Shown in pieces: positions 1 through 11,476 of a stretch of DNA of 64,000 bases. Position numbers and translations under genes: made by a program. Positions within the stretch are counted from its first letter, which is position 1; every line of letters begins with the position of its first letter. This stretch comes from Inonotus obliquus (Eukaryota; Basidiomycota; Agaricomycetes; Hymenochaetales; Hymenochaetaceae), in assembly GCA_032164295.1 (NCBI GenBank), contig JAJHTX010000004.1, forward strand, positions 930,001-994,000, read 5' to 3'. The notes below the pieces were generated by a model. That model was not told the DNA's origin, did not search any database, and saw only the letters and a list, made by a program, of their open reading frames with translations.

Positions 1-1008
1 AGAGATGGCAATTTCGAAGCTCTTGAACATGTGACTGTCCGTGTATGGATTGATCATTCAAGAAGAGGAGACGTGGAGATTTTCCTTGTGAGTCCGAATG
101 GAATTCGGAGCATGTTGGCGGAGAAGAGGAGTGGGGACAGAGATAAGGATGGATTCCCCGGCTGGCGCTTCATGTCCGTAAAGCACTGGTGAGTACCATC
201 AAGTGATTACTACGTATATATGTCCACTAATATCTGTGGTAGGGGTGAAAAACCTGTCGGTACATGGACTCTTAGTGTTTCTGATCAAAACAAGGAGGAT
301 GAGAATGGAAGCTTCATTGGCTGGAAGCTGTCGTTATGGGGTTCGGCGAAGGACGCTGATAAAGCGGTACCATACGCCTTGAAATCGTACGAGGAGTTGC
401 CCATCCCTTTCCCGTTGCCCGAAGACGAGGAAGAACCCATACCCGATGCTCCTCATACAACAGCTGCACCTTCCACGACGAAGATTTACCTGAAACCAAC
501 CGTATTCAGCTCGACGCTGTCTTCAGCAGAGGAAGTCGAATCTTCGACGACAGTCGCTTCCGTGATAGAGGCGAGTTCGACGACTAGCTCAACCCCGGAA
601 CCGAATGACGATGGCATGTCGAATGAAACAAGGCGCATAATTGCTATTGCAGGTCTTGCAAGCGGTGCAGTCCTGGTGTGCGGTGCAGCCTACATAATCG
701 TACGACAAATCCGGAAGAATCGTGCGGACGCACAAATACGTACTGAGCAGGACCAAGAAGATGGTGAAGAGGTTCGCATGCGTCTTCTTGATAACGATGC
801 GCAACAATCTGTGACAGTGGGAACGAATGAGGTGATCTACGATGCGGATGATGAGAGGAGAAACCTGGCATCTAGCGGTGTAGGATTCCATTCTGGATTC
901 TTGGAAGACGAAGACGCGCAAGAGTCAGCACGCAATAGACAATACAGCAATGCTGATTCTGATTCCCGCGAGGTTGGACCGTCGACTCTGCGACGTGCTC
1001 GAGATTGA
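1..1008 (+). CDS. KEX2: Kexin (Kex2-type) subtilisin-like proprotein convertase, 3' part
   Basis: This is the C-terminal part of a kexin, the Golgi serine protease that cleaves proproteins after dibasic sites; the catalytic domain lies outside the window. Two exons are visible: 1-188 and 243-1008, separated by a GT-AG intron at 189-242. The first exon reads in frame from base 1 and carries the P/Homo-B domain (VRVWIDHSRRGDVEIFLVSP), which finishes after the intron with VGTWTLSVSD and GWKLSLWGSA. An acidic, then Ser/Thr/Pro-rich stretch follows. Next come one membrane segment (IIAIAGLASGAVLVCGAAYI) and an acidic cytosolic tail of roughly 95 residues. This P domain, stalk, TM and tail order is the normal fungal kexin layout. 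Identification is strong; the 5' end is cut by the window edge. Confidence 0.9.
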
Positions 1009-1275
1009 ACGGAAGAAGCCATCTATCTACATAGCATATTGTGCAAAATATTTAATAGAGATTTGCTCATTCATTCTCCGGATCAATGTATCTATGCATG
1101 CATGCTTTCATCTAGTGCTTTTACTTTACTTTATAATATACAGAACTGCCGAATTTGGTAACGATGTGGTCATAGTTTCGCTCGCCATTTTGGACTATTC
1201 CTAGCGACACGAACAATGTATAAGTAATAATAATACCATTCAGCTCCCACGCACGTATCTTAATCAACTACTACC
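1009..1275. other. Intergenic, KEX2 to M28 peptidase
   Basis: Short AT-rich spacer between two plus-strand genes. It must hold the 3' UTR of kexin and the promoter of the next gene. I see no conserved element. Confidence 0.5.
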
Positions 1276-4200
1276 ATGAGCCCAAAGGGCGAAAAGCTCA
1301 ACGAACTGGAGACGCTGCCAACGGCTGGTAAGGCCTCGAATGTTGGTCTCGAGGTCAGCGCGCACCGGTCAAGGTCCAGGAGATCAGTGGTCGTTTTGGT
1401 GGCTACGGCTTTGTGTTTCTGGATTTGGGTGCTGCACAGACGCGGATGGGATGTATTTCCTGTTCCATATCAGCAAGAGGACTCTTATGTTCCCTGGCCG
1501 CTCGTCATAAATGCCTGGGACATGGATACCGAGGATACGGTAGGAAAACCGCACCGCCATCCTCATCGTCATAGAGGGCGTCCTTTCCTTAACGGAGAGC
1601 GCGCAGAGAAGGTCTTCCTGTGTGTCGTCTATCCCTCTGACTCGGCATTCTATTAACCATCGCTTGTATACAGTGAAATACCGAACAATGAGAGTGCAAT
1701 CGCGACGTCCCGTCATTACGCAGGAAAACCGCATATGGCGGGTACTCAAGGCGATTACGACACCGCAATCGACTTTCTGCACCTCCTCCAGAAAGAACTC
1801 AACGTTCCTGTTCCACTGAAAGATCCTGTCTACGGCGCGGGTTCACCTGAATCTCGAAATGCAACCCTGGGAATTACAGAACGTGCCTTCCCGACTGCAT
1901 GGGTTGACACGTACTACCCAGTACTCAACTCGCCTGTGAACCATAGCTTGGAAATATTAAGCGAAGATGGAGGAGTAGTATGGACGGCTCATTTGGAAGA
2001 GGTCGCAGAGAATGACCTTGACCCGGATGCGGGCAAGTATGCTGAGGCGGTCCCAGCTTTCCATGGTCTTAGCCGCGGGGGTGAGGTGCAGGGAAAGCTC
2101 ATTTACGCGAATTACGGAAGGAAAGAAGATTATGATGCTCTTGAGGAGGCAGGTATGAATTTCTACAATATGCTGAGGCCGTGGAAAATTGATCAAAGAC
2201 TTTATCAGGTGTCAACCTGAACGGTTCTATCGTAATTGCTCGTTATGGAGGAATCTTCCGTGGACTCAAGGTCTGTTTCCCAGAGAAGCATTCACTGTAT
2301 CACCAATTGACGTTTCATGACTCACAGGTTAAAGGAGCTCAAGAACGTGGAGCGGTCGGCGTTCTTATATATTCGGATCCTCGAGATGATGGCAGCGTCC
2401 GCTATCAGAACGGTTATGCCGCGTAAGTTACAGCGTGCTAGTATTGGGATTGTTTTCTAATATCTCATAAGCTATCCTCACGGTCCTGCGAGGAATCCGA
2501 CCTCTGTTCAGCGAGGATCTGTTCAATTCATCTCCCTCTACCCTGGCGATCCAACTGTTCGTTCGTACTTTTCCGACCGATTTCATTTTGCTCATTACTA
2601 AGCCTCCAGACTCCTGGATACCCATCATATGAGAATAGTACTCGTACAGAAGGAGAAAACATCCCCAAGATACCTAGTCTTCCGATATCGTGGAATACAG
2701 CGTCTCGTCTCCTACAAGAGATCGAAGTTGACGGGTTGAATAGGACCATCAAGCTCGTCAACAATGGTCAGCACTCCGATTGCGTATATTTTTGATGTCT
2801 AGATATTGATGATGGATCAATAGTCGATGTCAAAGTCACACCCATCTGGAATACTATAGCTGTTATTCCAGGTCATATCAAGAGCGAAGTAGTCGTGGTC
2901 GGGAATCACCGGGACGGTTCGTTAATCACTGTTGTTAGAGAATACTTCATCTGACTTAGATCGTGTAGCTTGGGTCCTAGGGGCGACGGACCCGACATCA
3001 GGTACCGTCTCTACAGTAGAGTTGATTCGGGGACTTGGTGTCTTGATCAAGAAGGGCTGGAGACCATTACGGACCATCGTCATTGCCAGTTGGGACGCTG
3101 AAGAGGTAAACTATATTTTACCGGTCTATGAAGTACCAGAGCTAACGAATTCATGATCTAGTATGGCCTGATCGGGAGCACTGAGTGGGGAGAGGACTTC
3201 GCAGACTGGATCGATAAACATGTCGTCGCATACTTCAACCTTGGTGAGCAAATCCGTAGCCTTGCTTAGCACTTTTAATTAAGATGTCCTTCAGATTCAT
3301 CCGTTAGCGGCTCGCGTTTCCGTTTGTCTGCCTCTCCATCTCTTGCACACCTTGTGAGTGGTACGGCGAAAGACATCCCTCATCCAACCATTCCTGGTAA
3401 GACACTCTGGGATGCTCGTCTTGACTCTGGTCCTCTGCATGGTCTTGTGGACGAAGAGTCGATGCGTGTATGGGAGGAGCAGTGGGGTGATCCGTTAATC
3501 GAGCTGAACGACCTTGAAGCGTCGGATTCATTGAGGACCGCCATCAAGGGCGGCTCTAAAGTGAATATTCACGGTGAAGCGACTCACAGCGCCACGACGA
3601 GCGTCAGCGCGCTTGGTTCCGGAAGTGACTACACCGTCTTCTTGCAGCGAATTGGAGTTGCGAGTTCTAATGGTGGCTTCGGGTCTACGCTTTCTGATCC
3701 TGTATACCACTATCATTCCGTATTTGATTCGCAGACCTGGCAGGAGCGCTATGGTGATCCTGGGTTTCATCGCCATGTTAGTTACCCATTACTCCTCACT
3801 TTCTGGTTTCTCATGCTGTTTCTCTTAGGTTGCTGTTGCGAAGCATCTCGGACTCCAACTTCTGCGGACCGCGGATGCCATTGTTTTGCCCATTAACACG
3901 ACTCATTACGCTAACGAGTTGGATGCTTACCTTGACAAGTAAGCTCCCTTCCTCTGAGCTCTGACGGCGTATCTAAGGCGCATATGTCCACAGAGTCGAG
4001 GCAATCGCAGATCAGACAGGACTGACCACCGACTTCTCATCACTGCGCTCCAGCATTGCCAAGCTTCAAAAGTCAAGCATAGCACTAGACGAAGAGAAAA
4101 CATCAGCTGAGGAACATCTCAAGAAACTCCTACGTAAATGGTGGCACTCTCGTCATAAGCACGGAAAAGGCTGGCACCGCAAGGTATACAAAGCAATCAA

Positions 4201-4762
4201 GAAAATCAAGGAGATTTGTTCCCGTTTCGGCTTGGGCTGTCCCCCACAAAAGAAGGAGGAGTACGACGGACCAAGTAACTTGGGTGCTAGTCATCGATTG
4301 AAGCCACGCATTGGTCGTTTCCCGGCCTGGGTCAAGGAACAACAAGCCAAACAATCCGATTATAGTAAGCAATTCGAATGGCATCCAGCGTACTTCGGTC
4401 TTGGGCACGGACACGGAAACTCGAAGCTCCTCAAAAAAATTGCAGCTGCAGCTAAACGCGTACAAGCAGCCAACTCAAAATTAGTTGCATTCGAAAGAGG
4501 ATTTATAAGCGAGGAAGGAATTAAAGAAAGAGAGTGGTTTAGACATCTTGGTGTTGCACCTGGGAAGTGGCTTGGTACGTTTCTGTTGGTTTGTCGTCTT
4601 GTAATGGCTAACACTCATGGCTGTTCTGCAGGATACGGCGCGACTACGTTCCCTGGATTGACGGAGGCTTTGGTGTATGATAAGAATACCACGCTTGCTC
4701 AGGAGGAAGGTAAAAGGCTGCAGGTTCTTATTGATGCGTTGGCGGAGGAGCTGAAAGTATGA
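1276..4762 (+). CDS. M28 zinc metallopeptidase, glutamate carboxypeptidase II-like, type II membrane protein
   Basis: Thirteen exons (1276-1619, 1674-2152, 2209-2270, 2328-2422, 2472-2556, 2610-2766, 2824-2916, 2969-3105, 3162-3243, 3295-3776, 3829-3938, 3994-4574, 4632-4762) give an open 945-residue protein. A short basic cytosolic tail is followed by one membrane anchor ([16 protein letters not shown]), so the bulk faces the lumen or outside. The order is protease-associated (PA) domain, M28 peptidase, then a transferrin-receptor-like dimerisation domain. The co-catalytic zinc set of GCPII is visible: GNHRDAW (His), the Asp in [15 protein letters not shown] (catalytic Glu and zinc Glu), YFNLDSS (Asp) and YHYHSVFD (His). 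All key residues are present, so it should be active. The dimerisation domain carries a long Lys/His-rich insertion. The natural substrate is unknown; the family removes C-terminal acidic or other residues from peptides. Confidence 0.9.
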
Positions 4763-5036
4763 ACTGGAGTAATATGCCATAATTATGTTTTGTACTATAT
4801 CAAACCGTGCACAATTCGATTCGTCTAAACTCGTAAGAGCAGAACTCATAGTGAAACGAAACCAAGTATGGCTCTACTATCCATGCAGCAGAAATAAATA
4901 AATTGACATTGACGGTCGTGTGTAAATGTACTTTATGCGATTACATCTAGATTTTTCTTACATAAATGAGGAATGAGGATGAATGAAGATCTACGCCTCT
5001 ATTTTGAGTCCAATAAGCAAAATGGTAAAAGAAACG
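4763..5036. other. Convergent 3' spacer
   Basis: AT-rich spacer between the stops of two convergent genes. It holds only untranslated 3' sequence as far as I can see. Confidence 0.5.
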
Positions 5037-7712
5037 TTAAGCAGGAGTTTGAACACCCTTATCAACCATGACCTTTCCCGTATTATCTGACGCCTCCTGG
5101 TTAATGGCGTCCGTCTGAACGCCTCTATCAACCATAACTTTACTTTCAAGGAGACTTGACAACTTATTGACATCTGCGGACCCGGCAGATCCAGCGTATG
5201 AGCTGGCACAAGAGCAAGTCGTAGAGCACGAGCAACCCTGAGAAGAATCGGTGGAACTGGTACGAGTAGCAGATGAGTCAGACGAGGATCCGATTTGAGA
5301 TTCGTTGCTGGAGGTGAATGGGTCCGAGCCTGAGTTTGTACTGTCATACGAGCCACTCCGATAACTGGGATCGGAAGATGACAGTGTCGATGACGGGCCT
5401 ACTCCAGAATCGATTTGAGAAGATATAGCAGAAGAAGAATCCGTGTCAATGCCAGTATCTCCAGTCTTATCAGACCCGGAGTCCGATACTTGGCCGTAGA
5501 TGACCGGTGAGTTCAACCCTGATCGGGGCTTCGGGTCTAAAACCGCATGTCTGAGAGACCGAACGGAGTGTGCGACAGAACCGGTCGCAGAACTCGCGGT
5601 ACGCCTCCGGGAACTGGCTCGCGAGCTGACGCTGGCGAATTTGGAGGCACGAGGCGAGCGATATCGCGAACCGCGTTCCGAACCATCTTGGGAGGCCGCT
5701 TCGACGATGACGTCCCCGTCAATTGCAAGTGTACACGACAGCCTACGGTTACCCGGTGGTCCATTGGAAGTAAGAGATATGTCATCATCACTGCTATAGC
5801 CAGTGCTATCGTCTGTATAGCGCCCGTTCTCATGGTTGCGGCGCCTGTCCACTTTATAGAACTCTGGCAACCAGCCATTCGAGCCCTTAACCTCAACACC
5901 CGAGCGTCCGAGTGCTTCTTCGCTCAACGATGCGATATCGCCGAAGAGCGCGTACTTCACCCAACCGTTTCGAATTGCCTGTCGATTTCTGACAAAATTA
6001 GTCTCGTTACCTGCCTTTGAGATATAGCTGTTGTCTCTGAACACTTCTCCAAGTTTTTCCCGAGCTTCGAGTAGTGCGTTTAGTTGCTCCTGGCTGAGGC
6101 GCCAAATCACCTTGATGTCATGTCGTATAGTCTTTGTGGGTAGGAGAATTTCAAAGTTGTCACGTAAAAGGATGGCATAAGTTCCCTCGCGAGGCCAAGC
6201 CGGCGCAAGATCCAGTTTCGGGTTATTATCATCGTCTGAGGATGTGCCAGTCGCGGGATCACCGTCGGAGTTGATTTTGAAAAACGACGGTCGACGAGAC
6301 GGGGGCACATTGTCCAATCTGTCGTTGCGATGCATGATCGGAAATACGGTGAGCTTGGAGTACACAGAATCAGAATAGTGCACCTTCTGCACAATCGCTG
6401 GACGGAAAGGGAAATGCCATTCGTCTTTGGAAAGTGACGGATTATGCCAGTAACTATTATCGACTGGTACTTTTGAATGGGATCCGAAGTCTCCCCATTC
6501 AAGTGTCGGCCGCGCTAGGAATTTGATCAATACCAAATCTCCAACTTGCACAGGCAACTCCTTAATTGCCCGCTGAGAGCTCGTAGAACTTGGATGCTGA
6601 GAGTGATGACTATCCCGTTTCTTCGCGTCGGACGCATGCGAGTCTCCGTCAAGCTTGAGCTCTGATGGGCCCATTGATGTCGTGATGGGCAGTATTTCAA
6701 TTTTCTTGTTTTCAACCTTGTGATCGGTATCTGTAGGATCTGCTGGGGCCTTCAGAGCGGATTTCTCAACTCTGGAGCCAACTGTCGACCGATCGCCAAC
6801 CTCGCTCTCCCAGTCAGGAATATGGAGCCAATCGTAGTCGTAGTCAAGTACGAAGCCTTCTTTCTCAAACCGTTCCCGAAACAAATCTTTAAGATACGCG
6901 TAATTTGGTTCATCAGTATAACTTAGACTCTTGACGTGCGCAAGCATCTTGCTTAATTCTTCTCCACCTGGCAATCCCTCGCAGAGTCGTTCCGGAGTCC
7001 ATGTTCTCTTCTTCTCTCGGACACGTTGGTCCCTGTGTTTTTCAGTGCCACCTCGAAGACCCTGCCAAGGAAGTCTCTTGCGCACAAAGTAGATCAACGT
7101 ATATGCTGCAGACTCGAGATCATCTCTGCGTGATTGAGAACAGCCCTCGAGAGCCTGTAAACTAGCGAAACGTGTTGTCCCAAAGAAGCTGTGCCCATCA
7201 AAGTATGGGAAGTGCTCGAGTGTCGTCGGATGCCTATAGCGCCGGGCCAGACCAAAATCGATGATGTGGACAAATTTTGCGCGTTCACCAATGCCCATGA
7301 GGAGATTGTCAGGTTTCAAGTCCCTGTGGATAATACCTTTGCTGTGGCAATATTCAACGGCCTCGATGATCTGAATAGCGAGCATCAGCATTGTCTTGAG
7401 GGAAAACGAGCCACCGCATTCTTCGAATAGTGCCTCAAGACTGGGACCAAGAAGGTCAAAAATCATGATGTTTCTACGACCTTCGCGCCCATAACCATAG
7501 ATTTTGGGAACGCATTCATGACCCTCCAGGAGACGATAGATTTCGGCCTCGTGCTGCAAGTAGGGACGCTGGACCCTGTCATTCGTGCGCTCGAACTTGA
7601 CGGCGACCTTTCTACCATCCGCTGCCGTGCCAGTGTGAACGTAGCCAAAACCGCCACTTGCGATGCGTTTGCCGACCTTGTATTCGTTTAGAGCAAGGTA
7701 TCCTTCACTCAT
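5037..7712 (-). CDS. Casein kinase 1-family Ser/Thr protein kinase with long Ser-rich tail
   Basis: Single exon, 891 residues. The start is the ATG at 7712 (MSEGYLALNEYKVGKRIASG); the frame stays open upstream, but only from a TTG. The kinase domain covers about residues 10-300: glycine loop IASGGFGYVHTG, VAVKFE lysine, IIHRDLKPDNLLMG catalytic loop, IIDFGLARRYR (DFG) and GTTRFASLQALEG, with the CK1-like absence of an APE motif. After it come a Pro/Asp-rich middle region and a very Ser-rich C-terminal third. Near the end lie a cysteine cluster (CSCSTTCSC) and two copies of a KVMVD(R/K)GVQT motif, the second at the very C terminus. The catalytic residues are intact. The tail is unlike the short Cys-Cys end of yeast Yck kinases, so I do not name an orthologue. 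Confidence 0.85.
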   Translation of the reverse strand: MSEGYLALNEYKVGKRIASGGFGYVHTGTAADGRKVAVKFERTNDRVQRPYLQHEAEIYRLLEGHECVPKIYGYGREGRRNIMIFDLLGPSLEALFEECGGSFSLKTMLMLAIQIIEAVEYCHSKGIIHRDLKPDNLLMGIGERAKFVHIIDFGLARRYRHPTTLEHFPYFDGHSFFGTTRFASLQALEGCSQSRRDDLESAAYTLIYFVRKRLPWQGLRGGTEKHRDQRVREKKRTWTPERLCEGLPGGEELSKMLAHVKSLSYTDEPNYAYLKDLFRERFEKEGFVLDYDYDWLHIPDWESEVGDRSTVGSRVEKSALKAPADPTDTDHKVENKKIEILPITTSMGPSELKLDGDSHASDAKKRDSHHSQHPSSTSSQRAIKELPVQVGDLVLIKFLARPTLEWGDFGSHSKVPVDNSYWHNPSLSKDEWHFPFRPAIVQKVHYSDSVYSKLTVFPIMHRNDRLDNVPPSRRPSFFKINSDGDPATGTSSDDDNNPKLDLAPAWPREGTYAILLRDNFEILLPTKTIRHDIKVIWRLSQEQLNALLEAREKLGEVFRDNSYISKAGNETNFVRNRQAIRNGWVKYALFGDIASLSEEALGRSGVEVKGSNGWLPEFYKVDRRRNHENGRYTDDSTGYSSDDDISLTSNGPPGNRRLSCTLAIDGDVIVEAASQDGSERGSRYRSPRASKFASVSSRASSRRRTASSATGSVAHSVRSLRHAVLDPKPRSGLNSPVIYGQVSDSGSDKTGDTGIDTDSSSAISSQIDSGVGPSSTLSSSDPSYRSGSYDSTNSGSDPFTSSNESQIGSSSDSSATRTSSTDSSQGCSCSTTCSCASSYAGSAGSADVNKLSSLLESKVMVDRGVQTDAINQEASDNTGKVMVDKGVQTPA

Positions 7713-8190
7713 AGCGATGCAAGCTTTGAGAGACGTTACGAGATGATTGATGTGGAGGCAAAGCAAAGGACAGACAATGTGAACGACATGGGAAGTTTAT
7801 GTAGCTGCAGTTGATTGTGGCGAATGGACTCAGGCTGTCTCGCCACAGTGCGCAAAGTGATTGCACTTGAACAAGGTGCCGCAGTGTTCAGCCAAATTTG
7901 AATTAGCATCACGTGGATCAAAGATCGACGCGATCATTACATAATTCGGTAACTTGACGATGAGTTCTAAGTATAGCACGCTCGGCTTCTCTTTTTCCCA
8001 AAATATCGATGTGATGTTATTGCCAGCGATGTGCCACTTCTCGCACGCTCGGGATACCCGGCAACCAGGGCGTTGCTGCGGCTTCCCTCATTTTCCATCT
8101 CATTCCCAGTACCCCACCCCGCCGCCCTTATTAACGTTGAGCTCGGAACAGCCAGCTCGTCCTTCCTCTCCTTTACACTCTCCCTAGGTC
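7713..8190. promoter_or_regulatory. Shared divergent promoter region, CK1-type kinase / KRE6
   Basis: About 480 bases between divergent starts. The KRE6-proximal side (about 8090-8190) is strongly CT-rich on the plus strand, a usual core promoter or 5' UTR feature in basidiomycetes. I see no clear TATA box. Confidence 0.45.
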
Positions 8191-10866
8191 ATGTCACAGG
8201 CTCTCAGACAGCCTTCTAACGCATCTCTTTACAGCCAGGAAGATAGAGACTCCTCCCCTCCTTCTCGGTTCACGCCGTCGATCGGCTCAACCGCCAGCCT
8301 ACTTCCTCGTCACAACAATCAAGGCCCCGCCCCAGTATTCATGGACTCAGCTTCCTCAATGGCTAGACGCTCCGCTGGGAGTGACAAAAGTCTCCTTGAA
8401 AGCCATTCATTTGTAAGTTGCCCCTTTCTTTTCGGCTCCAACTTTTGTTGTTTGGATCTTCTGATCCGAGTTCGTCTTCCAGTATGCCACTCCCTATGGC
8501 GAGCGGGCGCGCATTGGCTCCATGTCCCACGTGTCTGACAAGGTCTGCTTTCTCTTGAGCCTTGCACAACGCTGCAAATAAATACTGACCGGCGTGCCAC
8601 CCATGATGCCGCACAGTACTCCTTCTCCGCTGATCCAACTCAATGGGGTGCAAATCTTTCTCCTGACCTTGTCGAGGAGGATGACCACCTGCACAATCCA
8701 GATGCACGCGCAAGGCAAAAAGGAGACTCTTTTAGCTTCACCCTACGTGGTCTTGAGAACGTTGGGTGCCTGTTTATTCTAATGGGAGGACTGATCGGTC
8801 TTTTGTAAGCGTGTTGTCCAAGTTCATGGTGATGACACCTTGCTCAAGGTAAAGTTCTTCTCCTCTAGTGCTGGCTACCCTATAGTTGCGCACTTTACGA
8901 AACCGGCTCTATCAACTCTGGGGGGTTTCAATATTGGCGGAATCAATGCTTCCGGGCAGGTGCGTTCCTCTGCAAGCGATGTTATGCGGAAGCCGTTACT
9001 ATTCTCATCTCATCTCAACCCGACATGAAACAGATTCCTTCCATCGGAAACTACGGTCTTATTGATAATGACACACCAAAAGAAGCCTATACGAAGGTCG
9101 GAATTTTCGTTGCCAGAAATATCACTCTATTCTGGTTTATCAAATAAGGCTGATCGATGCCGATTTAGATCAGTTTAAACGATGGCACTGAAATGGAGCT
9201 TGTCTTTTCAGATGAGTTCAATACAGAAGGCAGAACTTTCTATCCCGGTGATGACCCATATTGGGAGGCAGCGGATATGAATTACTGGTCGACGAACGAC
9301 CTTGAGTGGTGAGCTATATCTAACTCAAACAGTATAACATGACAAGAGCGCTGTTTTGTTTCTCCTAGGTTTGACCCAGCGGCTATCACGACAGTGAATG
9401 GGGTGAGTAGAAACCCAAATTCGAGAGGAAACCACATCATCTCTGATAGTCTTTTTGAAGGCCTTGCAAATTACAATGTCTAGGAAGGATACCCATGACC
9501 TCCAGTATCAAAGCGGGCACATGACGACATGGAATAAATTCTGTTTCACGGGGGGTTACATCGAGGCAAGTGTTTCATTACCCGGTGTAACTGATATTCT
9601 GTAAGTACGCCTAGAATTATCCTTCAGTTGTGATGCTGACCTCCATTACAGTGGTTTCTGGCCATCGGTGTAAGTCGAAGATAGGTGCATGCCTCGTCTA
9701 TACTTGACCTCGTGATCTTGCAGATGGACTATGGGTAATCTTGGTCGAGCAGGTTACGGTGCAAGTCTTGAAGGAATGTGGCCGTACAGCTACGATGCCT
9801 GTGACGTTGGCACCGCTCCAAACCAGACAATAAATGGTGAACCGCGTCTTGCCACTGTAGACGGAGACGAGTCAAATGGTGGTGTACTTTCTTACCTGCC
9901 GGGACAGCGACTTTCACGTTGTACATGTCCCGGAGAGAGCCATCCTGGTCCAATGCACTCCGACGGTACATACGTGGGTCGTGCCGCGCCTGAAATCGAC
10001 ATTTTCGAGGCACAAATCACCGATGGAGTAGGGCAGGTTAGTCAGAGTGCGCAATGGGCTCCGTTCAATTACGCGTGAGTGGACATCCCCTTTCTTTGAT
10101 GTTCCGCGGCCCGTGACACTTCTCTGTTGCAGATACGAATGGTTTAATACTTCCAGCAATTTGATTATCGAGAATCCAACAATTTCTGAGCTGAATTCCT
10201 ACAAGGGTGGCGTCTTTCGTGAGTGAAACTAATAATTAATTCAGACTCAATAGCCCACGCATTAGCACAGAACAAGCGTCATCCGTTGTATCAAATACAG
10301 ACCAGAAATGCTATACTGGTGAGGCGGGATGCTTCTCTGTATACGGATTCGAATATAAGCCGGGATTCGAGGAGGACGATGCGTACATCACTTGGGTATC
10401 CAATAACACAGCGACATGGACTGCAAATGCGGCCGGCTTCGCGGCAGATGACAGGGTGAATATCAGTGCCCGGCCCATATCACAAGAGCCCATGGTATGT
10501 GGATGTTGTCGGCTACTGGTGCGCATGCTAAACCGGCTCTTGACCTAGTACATTATCACGCAATTTGGCATGTCGTTCAATTTTGCGGAAGTAGACTTGG
10601 AGAACCTTCCGTTCCCTTCAACAATGCTCATCGACTACATTCGGGTATATCAGAAGAAGGGCCAGAAGAACATTGGGTGCGATCCAGAGGACTTCCCGAC
10701 CGCGAGCTACATCAATACGTACGTCGTTAATTACCGCCTTCTTGCATATAATTGACGTTAATTCCGCAGCTACATCGACGCATACACGAACCCCAACTTG
10801 ACGACTTGGGAGGATGACTTCAAGCAGCCTGTTCCGAGGAATCGACTTATCGACGGATGCGACTAG
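8191..10866 (+). CDS. KRE6: Beta-1,6-glucan synthesis protein, Kre6/Skn1 family (GH16-like)
   Basis: Fourteen exons (8191-8412, 8483-8542, 8617-8804, 8869-8959, 9034-9096, 9169-9308, 9369-9402, 9461-9600, 9652-9669, 9724-10074, 10133-10218, 10271-10494, 10549-10718, 10770-10866) encode 627 residues. The protein is a type II membrane protein: a Ser-rich cytosolic N terminus, one membrane helix (VGCLFILMGGLIGLFAGYPI), then a GH16-fold SKN1 domain. Supporting motifs are MELVFSDEFN, YWSTNDLEWFDP, GFWPSVWTMGN, the GH16-type catalytic motif EIDIFEAQ and IDYIRVYQK near the end. Kre6 proteins act in the ER/Golgi in making cell-wall beta-1,6-glucan. One exon is only 18 bases (9652-9669). Phase agreement across all 13 introns makes the model strong. 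Confidence 0.93.
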
Positions 10867-11476
10867 ATTGACTCGTATGCGACATTTGTCGCTTTCGCAC
10901 CCTTCCTCCAGTTTCGTCTTACGTTGTTTCATAATTCCACTGGACCCGTTCATATTATTCGGCAGCTAGCCGATGGACCTTCCAAGTTCTGAAGAAAAAT
11001 ATTGTATCAATATCCTGTTTAATCACACACTCATTATTTAGAGACAAATGCTCCAGGCGGGCCAAACGTCACTCTTTTTTCACTGTGCGATCTTCGTATG
11101 TCATTAATTCAGGAGTTTCATTTCTGCATACTTGTCTCTTCTTTCATACCCCGCAAATGTCGGATGTATATACCGTTCATCACATCTAGTCAACTTGTTT
11201 GTCTCGCGTAGCTCATTTCTGCAGATTGCACCATGAAAATCACGCTTCCGTGGTACAGACGTATCTTGTCGACCCACATTCATGTTCGAGGGTCCCACTT
11301 GAGTGCTGTGAAACAAGTTGCTATTGGTAGAATCTCAAAATACCTGACTAGTAGCGCGTACAAAATAAATTAGGGCGTTGCAGCAATAGGTGTATACGAG
11401 CCGGGTCTAATAGCCGTCGGCGCAAATGTTCGTCTATATTATAGTATATAGAAGACCGTTAGTGACCCGATTGACA
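10867..11476. other. Convergent intergenic region, KRE6 / PEX14-like
   Basis: About 600 bases between two convergent stops. Short ORFs here look random. I see no RNA gene or repeat. Confidence 0.5.
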
